Source of the DNA: Streptomyces sp. CB02980
Lineage (GTDB): Bacteria > Actinomycetota > Actinomycetes > Streptomycetales > Streptomycetaceae
DNA: 64,000 nucleotides
NCBI RefSeq assembly: GCF_014451325.2
Contig: NZ_JACSCH020000030.1
Span: 1-64,000 of the forward strand
Reading direction: 5' to 3'
Part shown: positions 54,478 to 62,922 of the stretch, piece after piece
Numbering within the stretch: position 1 is the first letter of the stretch
How the letters are laid out: each line of letters starts with the position of its first letter
The notes under the pieces: model-generated
What the model was told of the DNA's origin: nothing
Databases searched by the model: none
The model's input: the letters and a program-made list of their open reading frames with translations, nothing else
Position numbers and translations under genes: made by a program

Positions 54478-54503
54478 GGAATCTTTACCGCCGACCGGAC
54501 GTT
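54478..54503 (+). promoter_or_regulatory. SigR-type promoter of rbpA
   Basis: GGAAT (54478-54482), exactly 18 nt, GTT (54501-54503). This is the consensus of the thiol-stress sigma factor SigR, and rbpA is an established SigR target in Streptomyces coelicolor. Predicted start lies near 54510, about 55 nt before the ATG. Confidence 0.85.
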
Positions 54504-54564
54504 GACCGGATAACGACGACAGCGACACCTGTCCTGTGGGCGACAAGCCCGGGAGGCACGATTC

Positions 54565-54939
54565 ATGAGTGAGCGAGCTCTTCGCGGCACGCGCCTCGTG
54601 GTGACGAGCTACGAGACCGACCGCGGCATCGATCTGGCCCCGCGCCAGGCCGTGGAGTACGCATGCGAGAAGGGCCATCGTTTTGAGATGCCCTTCTCGG
54701 TGGAAGCGGAAATTCCGCCGGAGTGGGAATGCAAGGTCTGCGGAATCCAGGCACTTCTGGTGGACGGGGACGGACCTGAGGAGAAGAAGGGCAAGCCTGC
54801 GCGTACGCACTGGGACATGCTCATGGAGCGACGCACCCGCGAGGAGTTGGAGGAGGTCCTCGCCGAGAGGCTGGCCGTCCTGCGTTCCGGCGCCATGAAC
54901 ATCGCCGTGCATCCGCGCGACAGCCGCAAGTCCGCCTAG
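54565..54939 (+). CDS. rbpA: RNA polymerase-binding protein RbpA
   Basis: A 124-residue transcription factor that binds RNA polymerase and the principal sigma factor HrdB and stimulates initiation; in S. coelicolor it also affects rifampicin tolerance. The beta-barrel core has C-E-K-G-H and CKVCG zinc-ligand-type residues (CEKGHRF ... WECKVCGIQ). The basic linker (KKGKPARTHWDMLMERR) and the C-terminal sigma-interaction helix (EELEEVLAERLAVLR) are all present. GGGAGG precedes the ATG by eight nt. Control by SigR is expected from the promoter at 54478. Confidence 0.96.
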   Translation: MSERALRGTRLVVTSYETDRGIDLAPRQAVEYACEKGHRFEMPFSVEAEIPPEWECKVCGIQALLVDGDGPEEKKGKPARTHWDMLMERRTREELEEVLAERLAVLRSGAMNIAVHPRDSRKSA

Positions 54940-54960
54940 CGGACGCACCGGTTAGTACAA

Positions 54961-55005
54961 CGCCGCGGGGCCCGGTACACGAACTGTGTACCGGGCCCCG
55001 CGGCG
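54961..55005. terminator. Bidirectional terminator after rbpA
   Basis: Perfect 20-bp inverted repeat (54961-54980 with 54986-55005; outer bases CGCCGCGGGG and CCCCGCGGCG) with a 5-nt loop. Confidence 0.95.
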
Positions 55006-55007
55006 TT

Positions 55008-55051
55008 TCCGTGTCCCGCTCCCCCACCGCCGTGAGGGAGCGGGACACGGA
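55008..55051. terminator. Second terminator hairpin before fxsA end
   Basis: Perfect 16-bp inverted repeat, TCCGTGTCCCGCTCCC (55008-55023) with GGGAGCGGGACACGGA (55036-55051), three nt after the first hairpin. Confidence 0.92.
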
Positions 55052-55056
55052 TGGAA

Positions 55057-55650
55057 TCAGGACGTCAGGGGCGGGCGGGGCTCGTCGGCCCGACGAGGGC
55101 CCTGAGCGGCGTCCTCGCGGATGACCTCACCCTGGACGACCTTGCCGTCCGGGCGGTGGATACGAGCCTGCTGAAAGGCATCCTGGAGGCTGCCGGGAGG
55201 CGCGGCGGCCATCCGGCGCTCGGCGGCCCTGTCCGCGTACCGCCCGAGGAGCGAGCGGACCGGGGGGATCAACAGGAGAAGGCCGAGGACGTCCGAGACC
55301 AGACCGGGGAGCATGAGGAGCAGACCGCCGAGCATCAGGAAGCCGTTGCGGTCCTCCGCGCCGGTCCGCTCGGGCGCCGACGGCACGGTGCCGGTCTGCG
55401 CGGCGGCCTGGGCCTGCTGGAAGGTCGAGCTGAGGTTGCGGAAGGCACGGCGGCCCGCCCGCTTGACGACGGCGGCACCGAGCACGATGCCGCCGACGAG
55501 CAGGGCGAAGACGGTCAGTCCGCCCGCCGCGTCCGCCACCACCGTGAGCAGCCAGATCTCGAGGACCAGCCAGGCGGCGACGGCGAGCGGAAGGAGGGTA
55601 CGCGCGCGTGAGCGCTTGGGGGCGAGGGGAGGCGTTGCGCCGGTCGTCAT
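55057..55650 (-). CDS. fxsA: FxsA-family membrane protein
   Basis: A 197-residue inner-membrane protein. Hydrophobic segments are LLPLAVAAWLVLEIWLLTVV, then GGLTVFALLVGGIVLGAAVV, then NGFLMLGGLLLMLPGLVSDVLGLLLLIPPVR split into two helices; the LMLPGLVSDVLG motif is the FxsA hallmark. E. coli FxsA when overproduced relieves exclusion of phage T7 by the F plasmid; its role in actinobacteria is unknown. It lies between rbpA (convergent) and ppm1 (same strand, upstream), with the ppm1 stop 74 nt away, so it may share the ppm1 transcript. Confidence 0.92.
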   Translation of the reverse strand: MTTGATPPLAPKRSRARTLLPLAVAAWLVLEIWLLTVVADAAGGLTVFALLVGGIVLGAAVVKRAGRRAFRNLSSTFQQAQAAAQTGTVPSAPERTGAEDRNGFLMLGGLLLMLPGLVSDVLGLLLLIPPVRSLLGRYADRAAERRMAAAPPGSLQDAFQQARIHRPDGKVVQGEVIREDAAQGPRRADEPRPPLTS

Positions 55651-55724
55651 GGTCCCCAGTGTGCCTGGCACCCCGCCGGAACGTCGTAAAGGAAGGATCA
55701 GTACGGGACGCGACCGGCAGGGGG

Positions 55725-56501
55725 TCAGGAGGCCTTGCGGCCGAGCATCCTGCCGACCTTCTCCGCCCGCGCCGACAGGCCCCAGCCGGTGACCCGCCAG
55801 AGCGCCTCGACCACGATGTTCCGGCTCATCTTCGAGTCGCCGATCTCGCGCTCCACGAAGGTGATCGGGACCTCGACGACATGGAAGCCGGCGGCGACGG
55901 CTCGACGGGCCAGGTCGACCTGGAAGCAGTAGCCGGCCGAGGCCACGTCCTCCAGGCCCAGGCCCTCCAGGGTCTCCTTGCGGAAGGCCCGGTAGCCGCC
56001 GGTGACGTCGCGGATCGGCACGTCGAGCATCACGCGCGAGTAGAGGCTGCCGCCACGGGAGATGAACTCGCGGGACTTCGGCCAGTTCACGATGCGGCCG
56101 CCCGGCACCCAGCGGGAGCCGAGGACGAGGTCCGCGCCCTTGAGGGCGGTGAGCAGCCGCGGGAGCTCCTCGGGCTGGTGGGAGCCGTCGGCGTCCATCT
56201 CGACGAGGACGCCGTAGCCGTGCTCGATGCCCCACCGGAAGCCGGCGAGGTAGGCGGCGCCGAGCCCCTCCTTGCCCTTGCGGTGCAGGACGTGCACATG
56301 GTCGTCCTCGGACGCGATCTCGTCCGCGAACTTGCCCGTGCCGTCAGGGCTGTTGTCGTCGGCGACGAGGACGTGCGCCTCGGGTACGGCTTCCCGTACC
56401 CGCGCGACGATCGGCTTGATGTTCTCCGCCTCGTTGTAGGTCGGAATGATCACCAAGGCCTTGCCGAGCGGGCCGTAACGCCTCTGGCCACCGTCGTTCA
56501 C
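55725..56501 (-). CDS. ppm1: Polyprenol-phosphate-mannose synthase (Ppm1-type GT2)
   Basis: A 258-residue GT2 enzyme that transfers mannose from GDP-mannose to polyprenyl phosphate on the cytoplasmic side, supplying protein O-mannosylation by Pmt. Signatures are VIIPTYNEAENI, VLVADDNSPDGTG, EMDADGSHQP (catalytic DAD), GSRWVPGG and VPITFVERE. No Lnt-like N-terminal membrane domain is fused, unlike mycobacterial Ppm1. GTG at 56501 has AAGGGG at ideal spacing; the long in-frame extension upstream is non-coding Pro/Arg-rich reading. Confidence 0.95.
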   Translation of the reverse strand: MNDGGQRRYGPLGKALVIIPTYNEAENIKPIVARVREAVPEAHVLVADDNSPDGTGKFADEIASEDDHVHVLHRKGKEGLGAAYLAGFRWGIEHGYGVLVEMDADGSHQPEELPRLLTALKGADLVLGSRWVPGGRIVNWPKSREFISRGGSLYSRVMLDVPIRDVTGGYRAFRKETLEGLGLEDVASAGYCFQVDLARRAVAAGFHVVEVPITFVEREIGDSKMSRNIVVEALWRVTGWGLSARAEKVGRMLGRKAS

Positions 56502-57036
56502 TACTGCCCCTTCGGATACATACACAGACCCCCACCATAGCGAGGTCCCCGGAGTGCTCCGGCGCGGCGGGTCGACTGTGAGGGGCGGGACGGCGGCCGG
56601 GCGGGGCCGGAGGCGCGGGCGAGGCGGCGGCCGGGCGGGGCCGGGCCGCAGGTGAGACGGGGGCCCGGCGGGGTCGTCCACACGTGTGAGGTGCGGTGCG
56701 GGGCCCGTCGTCCTTCGGTCCGACCCGGGATCCGCTGGCGGCGGATCGACCGAAAGCCGTTGTCTACTGAACGTCCGGGCCCCACCCGGGTCGCACCTTC
56801 CGCCGGAGAAACCTTCCCTCGCGGCCGAGGCGCGGGCGGCGTTCGGCGCATGCGTGGAGATGCTGTCCGGTCGGACGTCCTGTGGTGGACGCGGAGAACC
56901 TACCCGCCCCCGACGGTCGACTGTCAACACCCGCTTGACCTGCGAAGACTTCCCAAAAGGCCAGGCCGGAGGGGAAGATCCGCAGGTCGGGGACAAGCGT
57001 GCGGAAGGGGTGTCCCGAGTGGGACATATCCCTACA
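56502..57036. other. Long intergenic region upstream of ppm1
   Basis: 535 nt without a convincing gene. A minus-strand promoter candidate is TTGACA (56922-56927), a 19-nt spacer and TAGGTT (56897-56902), about 390 nt before ppm1. A 20-nt direct repeat CGGCGGCCGGGCGGGGCCGG occurs at 56591-56610 and 56625-56644. GTCAA-N7-TTGAC (56923-56939) is a small inverted repeat overlapping the -35. Confidence 0.5.
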
Positions 57037-58680
57037 TCACTCGTTCGGCCTTACGAACACCGGCTGTCCGTGCACGACCGTCCGCAGGCACACGGGGAGA
57101 TCGACTCCGGGGGACAGATCGGGCAGACCGGGCGTTCCGGAGCGCGGGTCGGTGGACCAGCGGGCCACCCGGTCGTCGGGGGCCTGGACGACCAGCTCCT
57201 CGGTGCGCCAGACCGCGTAGTCGGCGGGTGCGCCGGGGACGAGCGTCCCGGCGTCGTCCCGGCCCACGGCCCGCCAGCCGCCCCGGGTGTGGGCGGTGAA
57301 GGCGGCCCGGGCGGAGATCCGGTGCTCGGGGGTGCGGTGGAACGCGGCGGCCCTGACGGTGCCCCAGGGGTCGAGCGGGGTCACCGGACTGTCCGAGCCG
57401 AAGGCCAGCGGGACACCGGCGCGCAGCAGCGCCGCGTACGGGTTGAGGGTGCGGGCCCGCTCGGCGCCGAGCCGGTCGGCGTACATGCCCTCCTCGCCGC
57501 CCCAGAGCGCGTCGAACGCGGGCTGGACGGAGGCGGTGAGGCCGAGCTCGGCGAAGGCGGCGATGGTCTCGGGAGTGAGCATCTCGACATGCTCGACGCG
57601 GTGCCGGGCGGCCCGGATCCTCGCCAGGCCGAGCTTCTCGGCGGCTGCCCTGACCCCCTCGACGACGGCGGTCACGGCGGCGTCCCCGATGGCGTGGAAG
57701 CCGGCCTGGAGGCCCGCCTCGGTGCAGGCCACGACATGGAGGGCGATGGTGGCCGCGTCCAGGTGGGCGGCCCCCGTGTGGCCGGCGTCGGTGTGGTCGG
57801 CGTACGGCTCGTGCAGGCAGGCCGTGTGGGAGCCGAGGGAGCCGTCGGCGAACAGGTCTCCGGCCGCGCCGAGCGCGCCGAGCGCGCGCGCCCGCTCGAC
57901 GTCGAGGTCGGCCCAGTAGCCGACGACGCGGGGGCCCGCCTCGTCACGGGCCAGGTCCAGGAGTCCGGTGAAGTCCTCCTCGGAGGAGATGCGGGGGCCG
58001 CCGCACTCGTGCAGAGTGCCGATGCCGAGGGAGGCGGCCCGGCTCCGGGCCGCGCGCTGCGCCTCGGTGCGCTGGCGCGCGGAGACGGCGCCGAAGGCGG
58101 CGGCCCGCACGGCGTGGTGGGCGTCGCCGGTGAGCGGCAGCTGTCCGTCGTGGAAGCCGTCCAGGTCGCGGACGCCGGGGACGAGGTCCAGGAGGGCGGT
58201 GGTGACGACGGCCGAGTGGACGTCGATACGGGTGAGGTAGAGCGGGCGGCCGCCGGTGAGCTCGTCGAGTTCGGCGCGGGTGAGCGGACGGCGCTCGGGC
58301 CAGCGGGAGGCGTCCCAGCCGTGGCCGATGACGATGCGGTCCTCGGGGCGGGCGGCGGCGTGGGCGCGGATCAGCTCCGCCGCCTCGGCGAGCGAGGCGG
58401 CGGCGGACAGGTCGAGCCCGGTGAGGGCGAACCCGGTGGCGGTGGTGTGGACATGCGCGTCGACGAACGCCGGGGTGACGAGTGCGCCCTCCAGGTCGAC
58501 CACCTCGTCCACGCCGGTGGCGAAGGCGTCGGCCGCGCCCTCCGAGCCCACCCAGGCGACGTGCCCGCGCTCCACCACCATGGCGGTGGCGAAGGGGTCG
58601 GCGGGGCTGTGGACTTCTCCACCGCGCAGCAGGACGGTGCGGTGTTCGGCGGGAGACGCAGGAGGCATGGACTCACTCAT
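57037..58680 (-). CDS. Amidohydrolase family 3 protein (YtcJ-like)
   Basis: A 547-residue metal-dependent amidohydrolase. Metal ligands are visible: VDAHVHTT, the HECGG region, HAIGDAA, HRVEHVEM and SDSPVTPLDPW. A small beta-sandwich at both ends (VLLRGGEVHSPADPF; GAPADYAVW) completes the composite domain. The substrate of YtcJ-type enzymes is generally unknown. A TAGCCT hexamer ends seven nt before the ATG at 58680, so the transcript may be leaderless; ATG at 58668 is an alternative. The next upstream gene on this strand is the Lrp regulator. Confidence 0.9.
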   Translation of the reverse strand: MSESMPPASPAEHRTVLLRGGEVHSPADPFATAMVVERGHVAWVGSEGAADAFATGVDEVVDLEGALVTPAFVDAHVHTTATGFALTGLDLSAAASLAEAAELIRAHAAARPEDRIVIGHGWDASRWPERRPLTRAELDELTGGRPLYLTRIDVHSAVVTTALLDLVPGVRDLDGFHDGQLPLTGDAHHAVRAAAFGAVSARQRTEAQRAARSRAASLGIGTLHECGGPRISSEEDFTGLLDLARDEAGPRVVGYWADLDVERARALGALGAAGDLFADGSLGSHTACLHEPYADHTDAGHTGAAHLDAATIALHVVACTEAGLQAGFHAIGDAAVTAVVEGVRAAAEKLGLARIRAARHRVEHVEMLTPETIAAFAELGLTASVQPAFDALWGGEEGMYADRLGAERARTLNPYAALLRAGVPLAFGSDSPVTPLDPWGTVRAAAFHRTPEHRISARAAFTAHTRGGWRAVGRDDAGTLVPGAPADYAVWRTEELVVQAPDDRVARWSTDPRSGTPGLPDLSPGVDLPVCLRTVVHGQPVFVRPNE

Positions 58681-58847
58681 GCGACCAGGCTAGGACCTGC
58701 CGGGACCCGGTTTGTCCGGCAGGTCCCCCTCGGGGGCCGCACGCGCGCGTCGTACGGCCCGCGCAGACGTCGGCCGCATGGGCCCACGCGCGCGTGGCAG
58801 AGCCCTCACAGGGCGTTGTACGACCCCGCCCCGCGCGGCCGTCCCGG

Positions 58848-59288
58848 TCAGATGCGCGGCGGCCGCGCCTCGTACGGGGTGGAGAGGACGACGGTGGTGC
58901 GGCTGGAGACACCGGCCTGGGAGCGGATGCGGCTGAGCAGGTGCTCCAGCTCCAGCGGGGTGGCGACCCGGACCTTGAGGATGTAGTTCTCGTCACCGGC
59001 GACGCTGTGGCACGCCTCGATCTCCGGGATGTCGGCGAGCCGGTCGGGGGTGTCGTCGGGGGAGCTGGGGTCGAAGGGTTTGACCGAGATGAAGGCGGTC
59101 AGCGGCAGGCCGACGGCCTCCGGGTCCACGACGGCCGCGTAGCCGCGGATGACTCCGCGCTGCTCCAGACGACGGACGCGCTGATGCACCGCCGACGTGG
59201 ACAGGCCCGTGGCCTTGCCCAGGTCGGTGTAGCTCATGCGCCCGTCCTTGACGAGCAATTCGACGATCTGACGATCCAGCTCCTCCAT
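58848..59288 (-). CDS. Lrp/AsnC-family transcriptional regulator
   Basis: A 146-residue feast/famine regulator. The helix-turn-helix spans residues about 3-45 (LDRQIVELLVKDGRMSYTDLG / GLSTSAVHQRVRRLE, split). The C-terminal RAM ligand-binding domain follows (AFISVKPF ... IEACHSVAGDENYILKVRV). It likely senses an amino acid; the target may be the amidohydrolase downstream. A TAGGGT -10 (59295-59300) ends six nt before the ATG with no ribosome-binding site, suggesting a leaderless transcript. Confidence 0.92.
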   Translation of the reverse strand: MEELDRQIVELLVKDGRMSYTDLGKATGLSTSAVHQRVRRLEQRGVIRGYAAVVDPEAVGLPLTAFISVKPFDPSSPDDTPDRLADIPEIEACHSVAGDENYILKVRVATPLELEHLLSRIRSQAGVSSRTTVVLSTPYEARPPRI

Positions 59289-59513
59289 GCGGTGACCCTA
59301 TTGCTCCCGGGGAGGAGCGGCACCGCCGGGGTCGACCGCAACCGGGCGGTATGGGTCATCACGGGGCACCTGCGGCGGGCATGTGACGAACACCACAGGT
59401 TTGCGTCCGGCCTGGGGTACTGCCACACGATTATGCGGACGGCCGCATGGGAAGTGCTTGCTGTGGTCGAGGCCGTACAGATCCGGCCGACCCACCCGAG
59501 GGGGAGATTCTCC

Positions 59514-59882
59514 ATGCAGGAGCCTGTTGATTCGGTCGACACGTCCGAAGAGCTCGACGCGTACGACACCTTTGAGATGTTCCGGGTCATCTGCCCGGAG
59601 TGCGTGCAGCCGATCGCGCTGCTCGCCGACGAGGACGCGCTGCCGGAGCACGCGCTCTGCCCGACGCCGTGGAACCCCTTCGTCCTGACGGTCTGCCCGG
59701 GCACGGGCCTGTCGGCGACCGAGGCCCGCCCGGCCGACGAGACCCTGGAGGTCCAGGAGCAGGACACCGCCCTGCTCCTGACGCTGCCCCAGGGTCTCGA
59801 CTGGCGCACGCAGCCCTTCTCGCACGTCGGCGGACCGGGCTCGCGCCCGATCCAGGTGCCGCAGATGCGGCGCGCGGCCTGA
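59514..59882 (+). CDS. Conserved hypothetical acidic protein
   Basis: A 122-residue acidic soluble protein, ATG preceded by GGGGAG at eight nt. It contains CPEC near residue 29 and later single Cys residues (ALCPTPWNPF; TVCPGTG), which might form a zinc site. The C-terminus (GSRPIQVPQMRRA) is basic. No family of known function is recognised, but coding bias and the ribosome-binding site are good. It is divergent from the Lrp gene and converges on the phosphotransferase-fold gene. Confidence 0.8.
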   Translation: MQEPVDSVDTSEELDAYDTFEMFRVICPECVQPIALLADEDALPEHALCPTPWNPFVLTVCPGTGLSATEARPADETLEVQEQDTALLLTLPQGLDWRTQPFSHVGGPGSRPIQVPQMRRAA

Positions 59883-59916
59883 GGCACGTCCGGACGGGGC
59901 CTCCGGGCCCCTCCGC

Positions 59917-61008
59917 TCACCAGTAGCTTCCCCGCACCATCGCCGCCAGGGTGGCGTGGTGCAGGATCAGGCCGTCAGGGTCCGCGGGTACCTCGACCTC
60001 GCCGAAGTGGGCCTGTCGGTACGCGATCCTGAGCATCACGATCGCGTGCCGCAGCGCCGCGTAGAGGGTGTGGAACTCCATGTCGCGCGGGGAGTGTCCG
60101 GTGAGTTCCGCGTAGCGCCGTTCGACCGCGTCGCGCCCCAGGAATCCGGGCAGCCCGGGCTGGCCGAAGCCGACGGTCAGATCCTGGAAGAAGCGGTGCA
60201 GGTAGACCGCCCAGCCGAGGTCGACCTCGCGCGGGACACAGGCCGCCATCTCCCAGTCGAGGACGGCGGCGGGGACGAACCCGTCGTAGACGATGTTCCC
60301 GATGCGCGCGTCGCCCCAGCCGAGGACGGCCGGGCCCTCGTCGGCCGGCCAGTGCGCCTCCAGCCAGTCGAAGGCCGACTCGATGAGCGGCGAGGGCGCG
60401 AGCCCGTCCACCACCCAGGCGTAGTAGGCGCGCTGGGCGTCGACATGACGGCGCAGTGGCGTCCCCGGGCCGTCCGGCAGCAGGAACTCGGCCTCCTTCG
60501 CCGGGAACTGGTCGTGCAGCCGGGCGATGACGGAGACGGACTCGGCTTCCAGCAGGGCGCGTTCGTCGTCGGTGGCGGCGTGCAGCCAGTTCCCCTCGTA
60601 CGTGTAGGGCATGACGTCCGGGGGAACCCGGCCCTCGGCGCGGGCCATGACGAAGAAGGGCGCGCCGAGCGGCTCGGGGTCCTCTTCGAGCCACAGCACG
60701 CGCGGTACGGGGATGTCGGTGTGCTCGCCGACCAGCCGCATGACCCGGTGCTGGCGGGCCATGTCGTAGACGGGGAAGACGGTGTACGCCGCGGGGTCGG
60801 CGGCCAGCCGCAGGGCGCAGCCGCGGACCGGGGCGTCCGGGTGGTCGAGGTCGAAGAGCAGGGTCTCGCTGGACATGCCGTTGGAACCGGGCACGGCGAG
60901 CCCGGTGACACGGGCGCCGGGCAGACGCCGGTCGAGCCAGGCGGTGAGCCGGCGCCCGAGCTCCTCGGGGTCGCGGGTGGTGGTGCGGGGGCGGGGCGCA
61001 GAGGTCAA
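59917..61008 (-). CDS. Phosphotransferase-fold (APH/ACAD10-like) protein
   Basis: A 363-residue protein of the aminoglycoside-phosphotransferase/choline-kinase fold. The catalytic loop is VLGWGDARIGNIVYDG, where Gly-Trp-Gly-Asp replaces the more usual H-G-D-x-x-x-x-N with D retained, and the metal Asp is in AAVLDWEMA. TTG at 61008 has AGGAG upstream and is preferred over an ATG 60 nt earlier. Proteins like this are often encoded near acyl-CoA dehydrogenases (as in ACAD10/FadE36), and such a gene occurs at 63554. The phosphorylated substrate is unknown. Confidence 0.88.
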   Translation of the reverse strand: MTSAPRPRTTTRDPEELGRRLTAWLDRRLPGARVTGLAVPGSNGMSSETLLFDLDHPDAPVRGCALRLAADPAAYTVFPVYDMARQHRVMRLVGEHTDIPVPRVLWLEEDPEPLGAPFFVMARAEGRVPPDVMPYTYEGNWLHAATDDERALLEAESVSVIARLHDQFPAKEAEFLLPDGPGTPLRRHVDAQRAYYAWVVDGLAPSPLIESAFDWLEAHWPADEGPAVLGWGDARIGNIVYDGFVPAAVLDWEMAACVPREVDLGWAVYLHRFFQDLTVGFGQPGLPGFLGRDAVERRYAELTGHSPRDMEFHTLYAALRHAIVMLRIAYRQAHFGEVEVPADPDGLILHHATLAAMVRGSYW

Positions 61009-61190
61009 GGGGAGCTCCTCGGAGGGCCGTTGACGTGGAAGGGATCGACGGTTCGGCATTCGGCGCAAGGGGCCGTCGACTCAGGAGGACCCGGCGCGAG
61101 GGGCCGCCGAGGAAGCGCGTCGGCGGTCCGCTCGGCGCGGGGGGATGAAGACTCCTCGGCGGGCCGCTCGACGCGCGGACGAGAGGCCGC

Positions 61191-62327
61191 TCAGCGCGCC
61201 GTCGACGTGTGGTCGGTGAAGCCGCTGGGGTCGTGGCGGCCGAACGAGCCGTGCTCGAAGATGCCGTAGCCGGTGTGGCCGTCGAGGGTGAAGCGGGCGG
61301 CGTGGTCGGTGACGCCGTACGCCGCCATGGGGTGGGCCGCCGGATCCGTGAGGTCGTAGACGCGCCGGTCGGTCCAGCCGCGACCCTGCCAGGTGCCGTG
61401 CTGCCAGTCGGTGGCGGGCGGGTAGCCGGCGCCGACGGCGAGCGGGGAGGAGGCGAGGATGTCGACGCCGATCTCCAGGGGCTTCCCCGTCGGGTCGGTG
61501 AGATGGACGGTGGCCCGTTCCGGGTGGCGGGTGCCCGTGCGGTAAGTGATCTCGGTGCGGGGCCAGCCGAGTTGGGTGTCGCGGTGGCCGTTCCGTACGA
61601 GCAGGGCCTCGTTGAGGGTGCGGTAGCCGTCGGCGTCCTCCTGGGCGATGACCATGAGGAAGCGGTCCTCGAAGCGCATCGGGACCCAGAGCCAGTGGAA
61701 GCCCTCGGGGCGGAACTCGGCGCCGCGACCGGGCTCCTCGCCGGGGATCGGGCGGACGCCCCAGCTGCGGTCGCGGGTGCCGGTCCACTCCCCCGGCGTG
61801 ACCGCGAACTCCTCGCCGCCTGCCCTGATCGTGCCCGTGCAGTGGCCGGCCTGGACGAAGCGGCGGCCTTCCAGGGTGAGGCGGCCGCCGTGGCGCTGGG
61901 TGTGGTGGGGTTCCCAGACGGCGGGGAAGTCGCCGGTCCAGCTCAGGTCGTACGAGAGGCCCTCGGGGTCGTCCGGATCGGCCGCGCAATGCAGGGAGAG
62001 GCGCTTGAGGGGCTCGTCGACGGTGATGGCGAACGGGCCGACGGAGAGGTTCATCCGGTCGTCGCCGAGTGCGTCGGAGGCCCGGACGGCGTGCAGCCGG
62101 TCGCCGACGCGGAGGGTGGCGTAGGCGTCGACGACCCCAGTGTTCGGGTAGACCCCGAGACCGGCGATGAGCAGGGCGCGGCCGGTGTGGTCGAAGACGT
62201 GGAAGATGCACCGGTCGTAGGCGTTGCGGTCGCCGCTGACGTGGTGCTTCATCGAGAGCGGGGCCTGGTGCACGGGGTATTCGTCGAGTGCGACGGGCCG
62301 GTCGTCGACGTGCCGGTGCACGGACAT
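61191..62327 (-). CDS. Conserved protein of unknown function (hydroxyneurosporene-dehydrogenase-like pattern)
   Basis: A 378-residue soluble protein starting at ATG 62327 with AGGAGGT six nt upstream. It is beta-rich with several Trp/His/Arg blocks (NAYDRCIFHVFDHTGRALLIAG split; WTGTRDRSWGVRPI; GFHWLWVPMRFEDRFLMV). The WGVRP-type motif recalls the lipocalin-like carotenoid 1,2-hydratase/CrtC superfamily, but no function can be stated. A TetR-type palindrome (62372-62386) sits in its promoter region, shared with the DUF35/thiolase locus, hinting at a role in lipid or acyl-CoA metabolism. Confidence 0.82.
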   Translation of the reverse strand: MSVHRHVDDRPVALDEYPVHQAPLSMKHHVSGDRNAYDRCIFHVFDHTGRALLIAGLGVYPNTGVVDAYATLRVGDRLHAVRASDALGDDRMNLSVGPFAITVDEPLKRLSLHCAADPDDPEGLSYDLSWTGDFPAVWEPHHTQRHGGRLTLEGRRFVQAGHCTGTIRAGGEEFAVTPGEWTGTRDRSWGVRPIPGEEPGRGAEFRPEGFHWLWVPMRFEDRFLMVIAQEDADGYRTLNEALLVRNGHRDTQLGWPRTEITYRTGTRHPERATVHLTDPTGKPLEIGVDILASSPLAVGAGYPPATDWQHGTWQGRGWTDRRVYDLTDPAAHPMAAYGVTDHAARFTLDGHTGYGIFEHGSFGRHDPSGFTDHTSTAR

Positions 62328-62371
62328 GGCTGACCTCCTGGTCGGCGAGCGCGTGTCTTCCGCGAGGGAAA

Positions 62372-62386
62372 CTGACGGTACGTCAG
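62372..62386. promoter_or_regulatory. Palindromic operator CTGACG-GTA-CGTCAG
   Basis: A perfect 6-3-6 palindrome 45 nt upstream of the 378-aa gene start. The outer twelve bases are identical to those at 19669-19683; only the 3-nt centre differs (GTA against GTT). It is a likely TetR-family operator. Confidence 0.7.
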
Positions 62387-62487
62387 GTGCGCGCCGGGGG
62401 GCCAGAGCCGTGCACCGGGTACCGGACGAACTGCCGCTCGAATCCCCTGGGCGGTGACCACGGCCGCCGGGGCGCGTTGGTCCGGGC

Positions 62488-62835
62488 ATGACCACGCTGT
62501 ACACGACGCCCAGCGGAATCGGTCGGCACCGACAGGCCGAGCCGCGCCTTGAAGAATCGGTTCCTCATCCGCCGTCGGCGCCCGCGCCGACGGCCACGGC
62601 GGCGCATCCGCCCGCACCGGTGCCCATCCCCGTACCGGCGCAGGCGCCCGCGCCGACCCACCTCCCCGCCGACCCGCCCATCTACAAGGCCGTGCTCTCC
62701 CTCTGGGCGAGCCAGGGACGCACCCTGCCGGGCCACCGTGACCAGGAGTGGGCGCGGCTCGCCTCGGGCCCCGTCTGGGCGGACCGCACGGTACGTGTCA
62801 GCGGGACGCTGTTCCGGCCGGGCGACGGGCGGTGA
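62488..62835 (+). CDS. Small hypothetical protein with Pro/Ala linker
   Basis: A 115-residue protein. Residues 27-62 are a Pro/Ala/Val-rich linker; the last 50 residues look folded (IYKAVLSLWASQGRTLPGHRDQEWARLAS split into two). I recall similar small Streptomyces proteins with this C-terminus but no function. ATG 62488 lacks a strong ribosome-binding site. It is divergent from the 378-aa gene and could share the palindromic operator. Confidence 0.62.
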   Translation: MTTLYTTPSGIGRHRQAEPRLEESVPHPPSAPAPTATAAHPPAPVPIPVPAQAPAPTHLPADPPIYKAVLSLWASQGRTLPGHRDQEWARLASGPVWADRTVRVSGTLFRPGDGR

Positions 62836-62922
62836 CCACCCGCCGGAGCTGACGGGAACGGACGCGGACGCGCGGTGTGGCCGGGGACGGCTCCGGCGTG
62901 CCCGGCGCGTGAACCGGCCTGC

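Noticed and set aside
55725..56996. ppm1 extended to 423 residues with an N-terminal domain as in mycobacteria
   Set aside because: The extension is Pro/Arg-rich with no membrane segments, and the GTG at 56501 has a strong ribosome-binding site.
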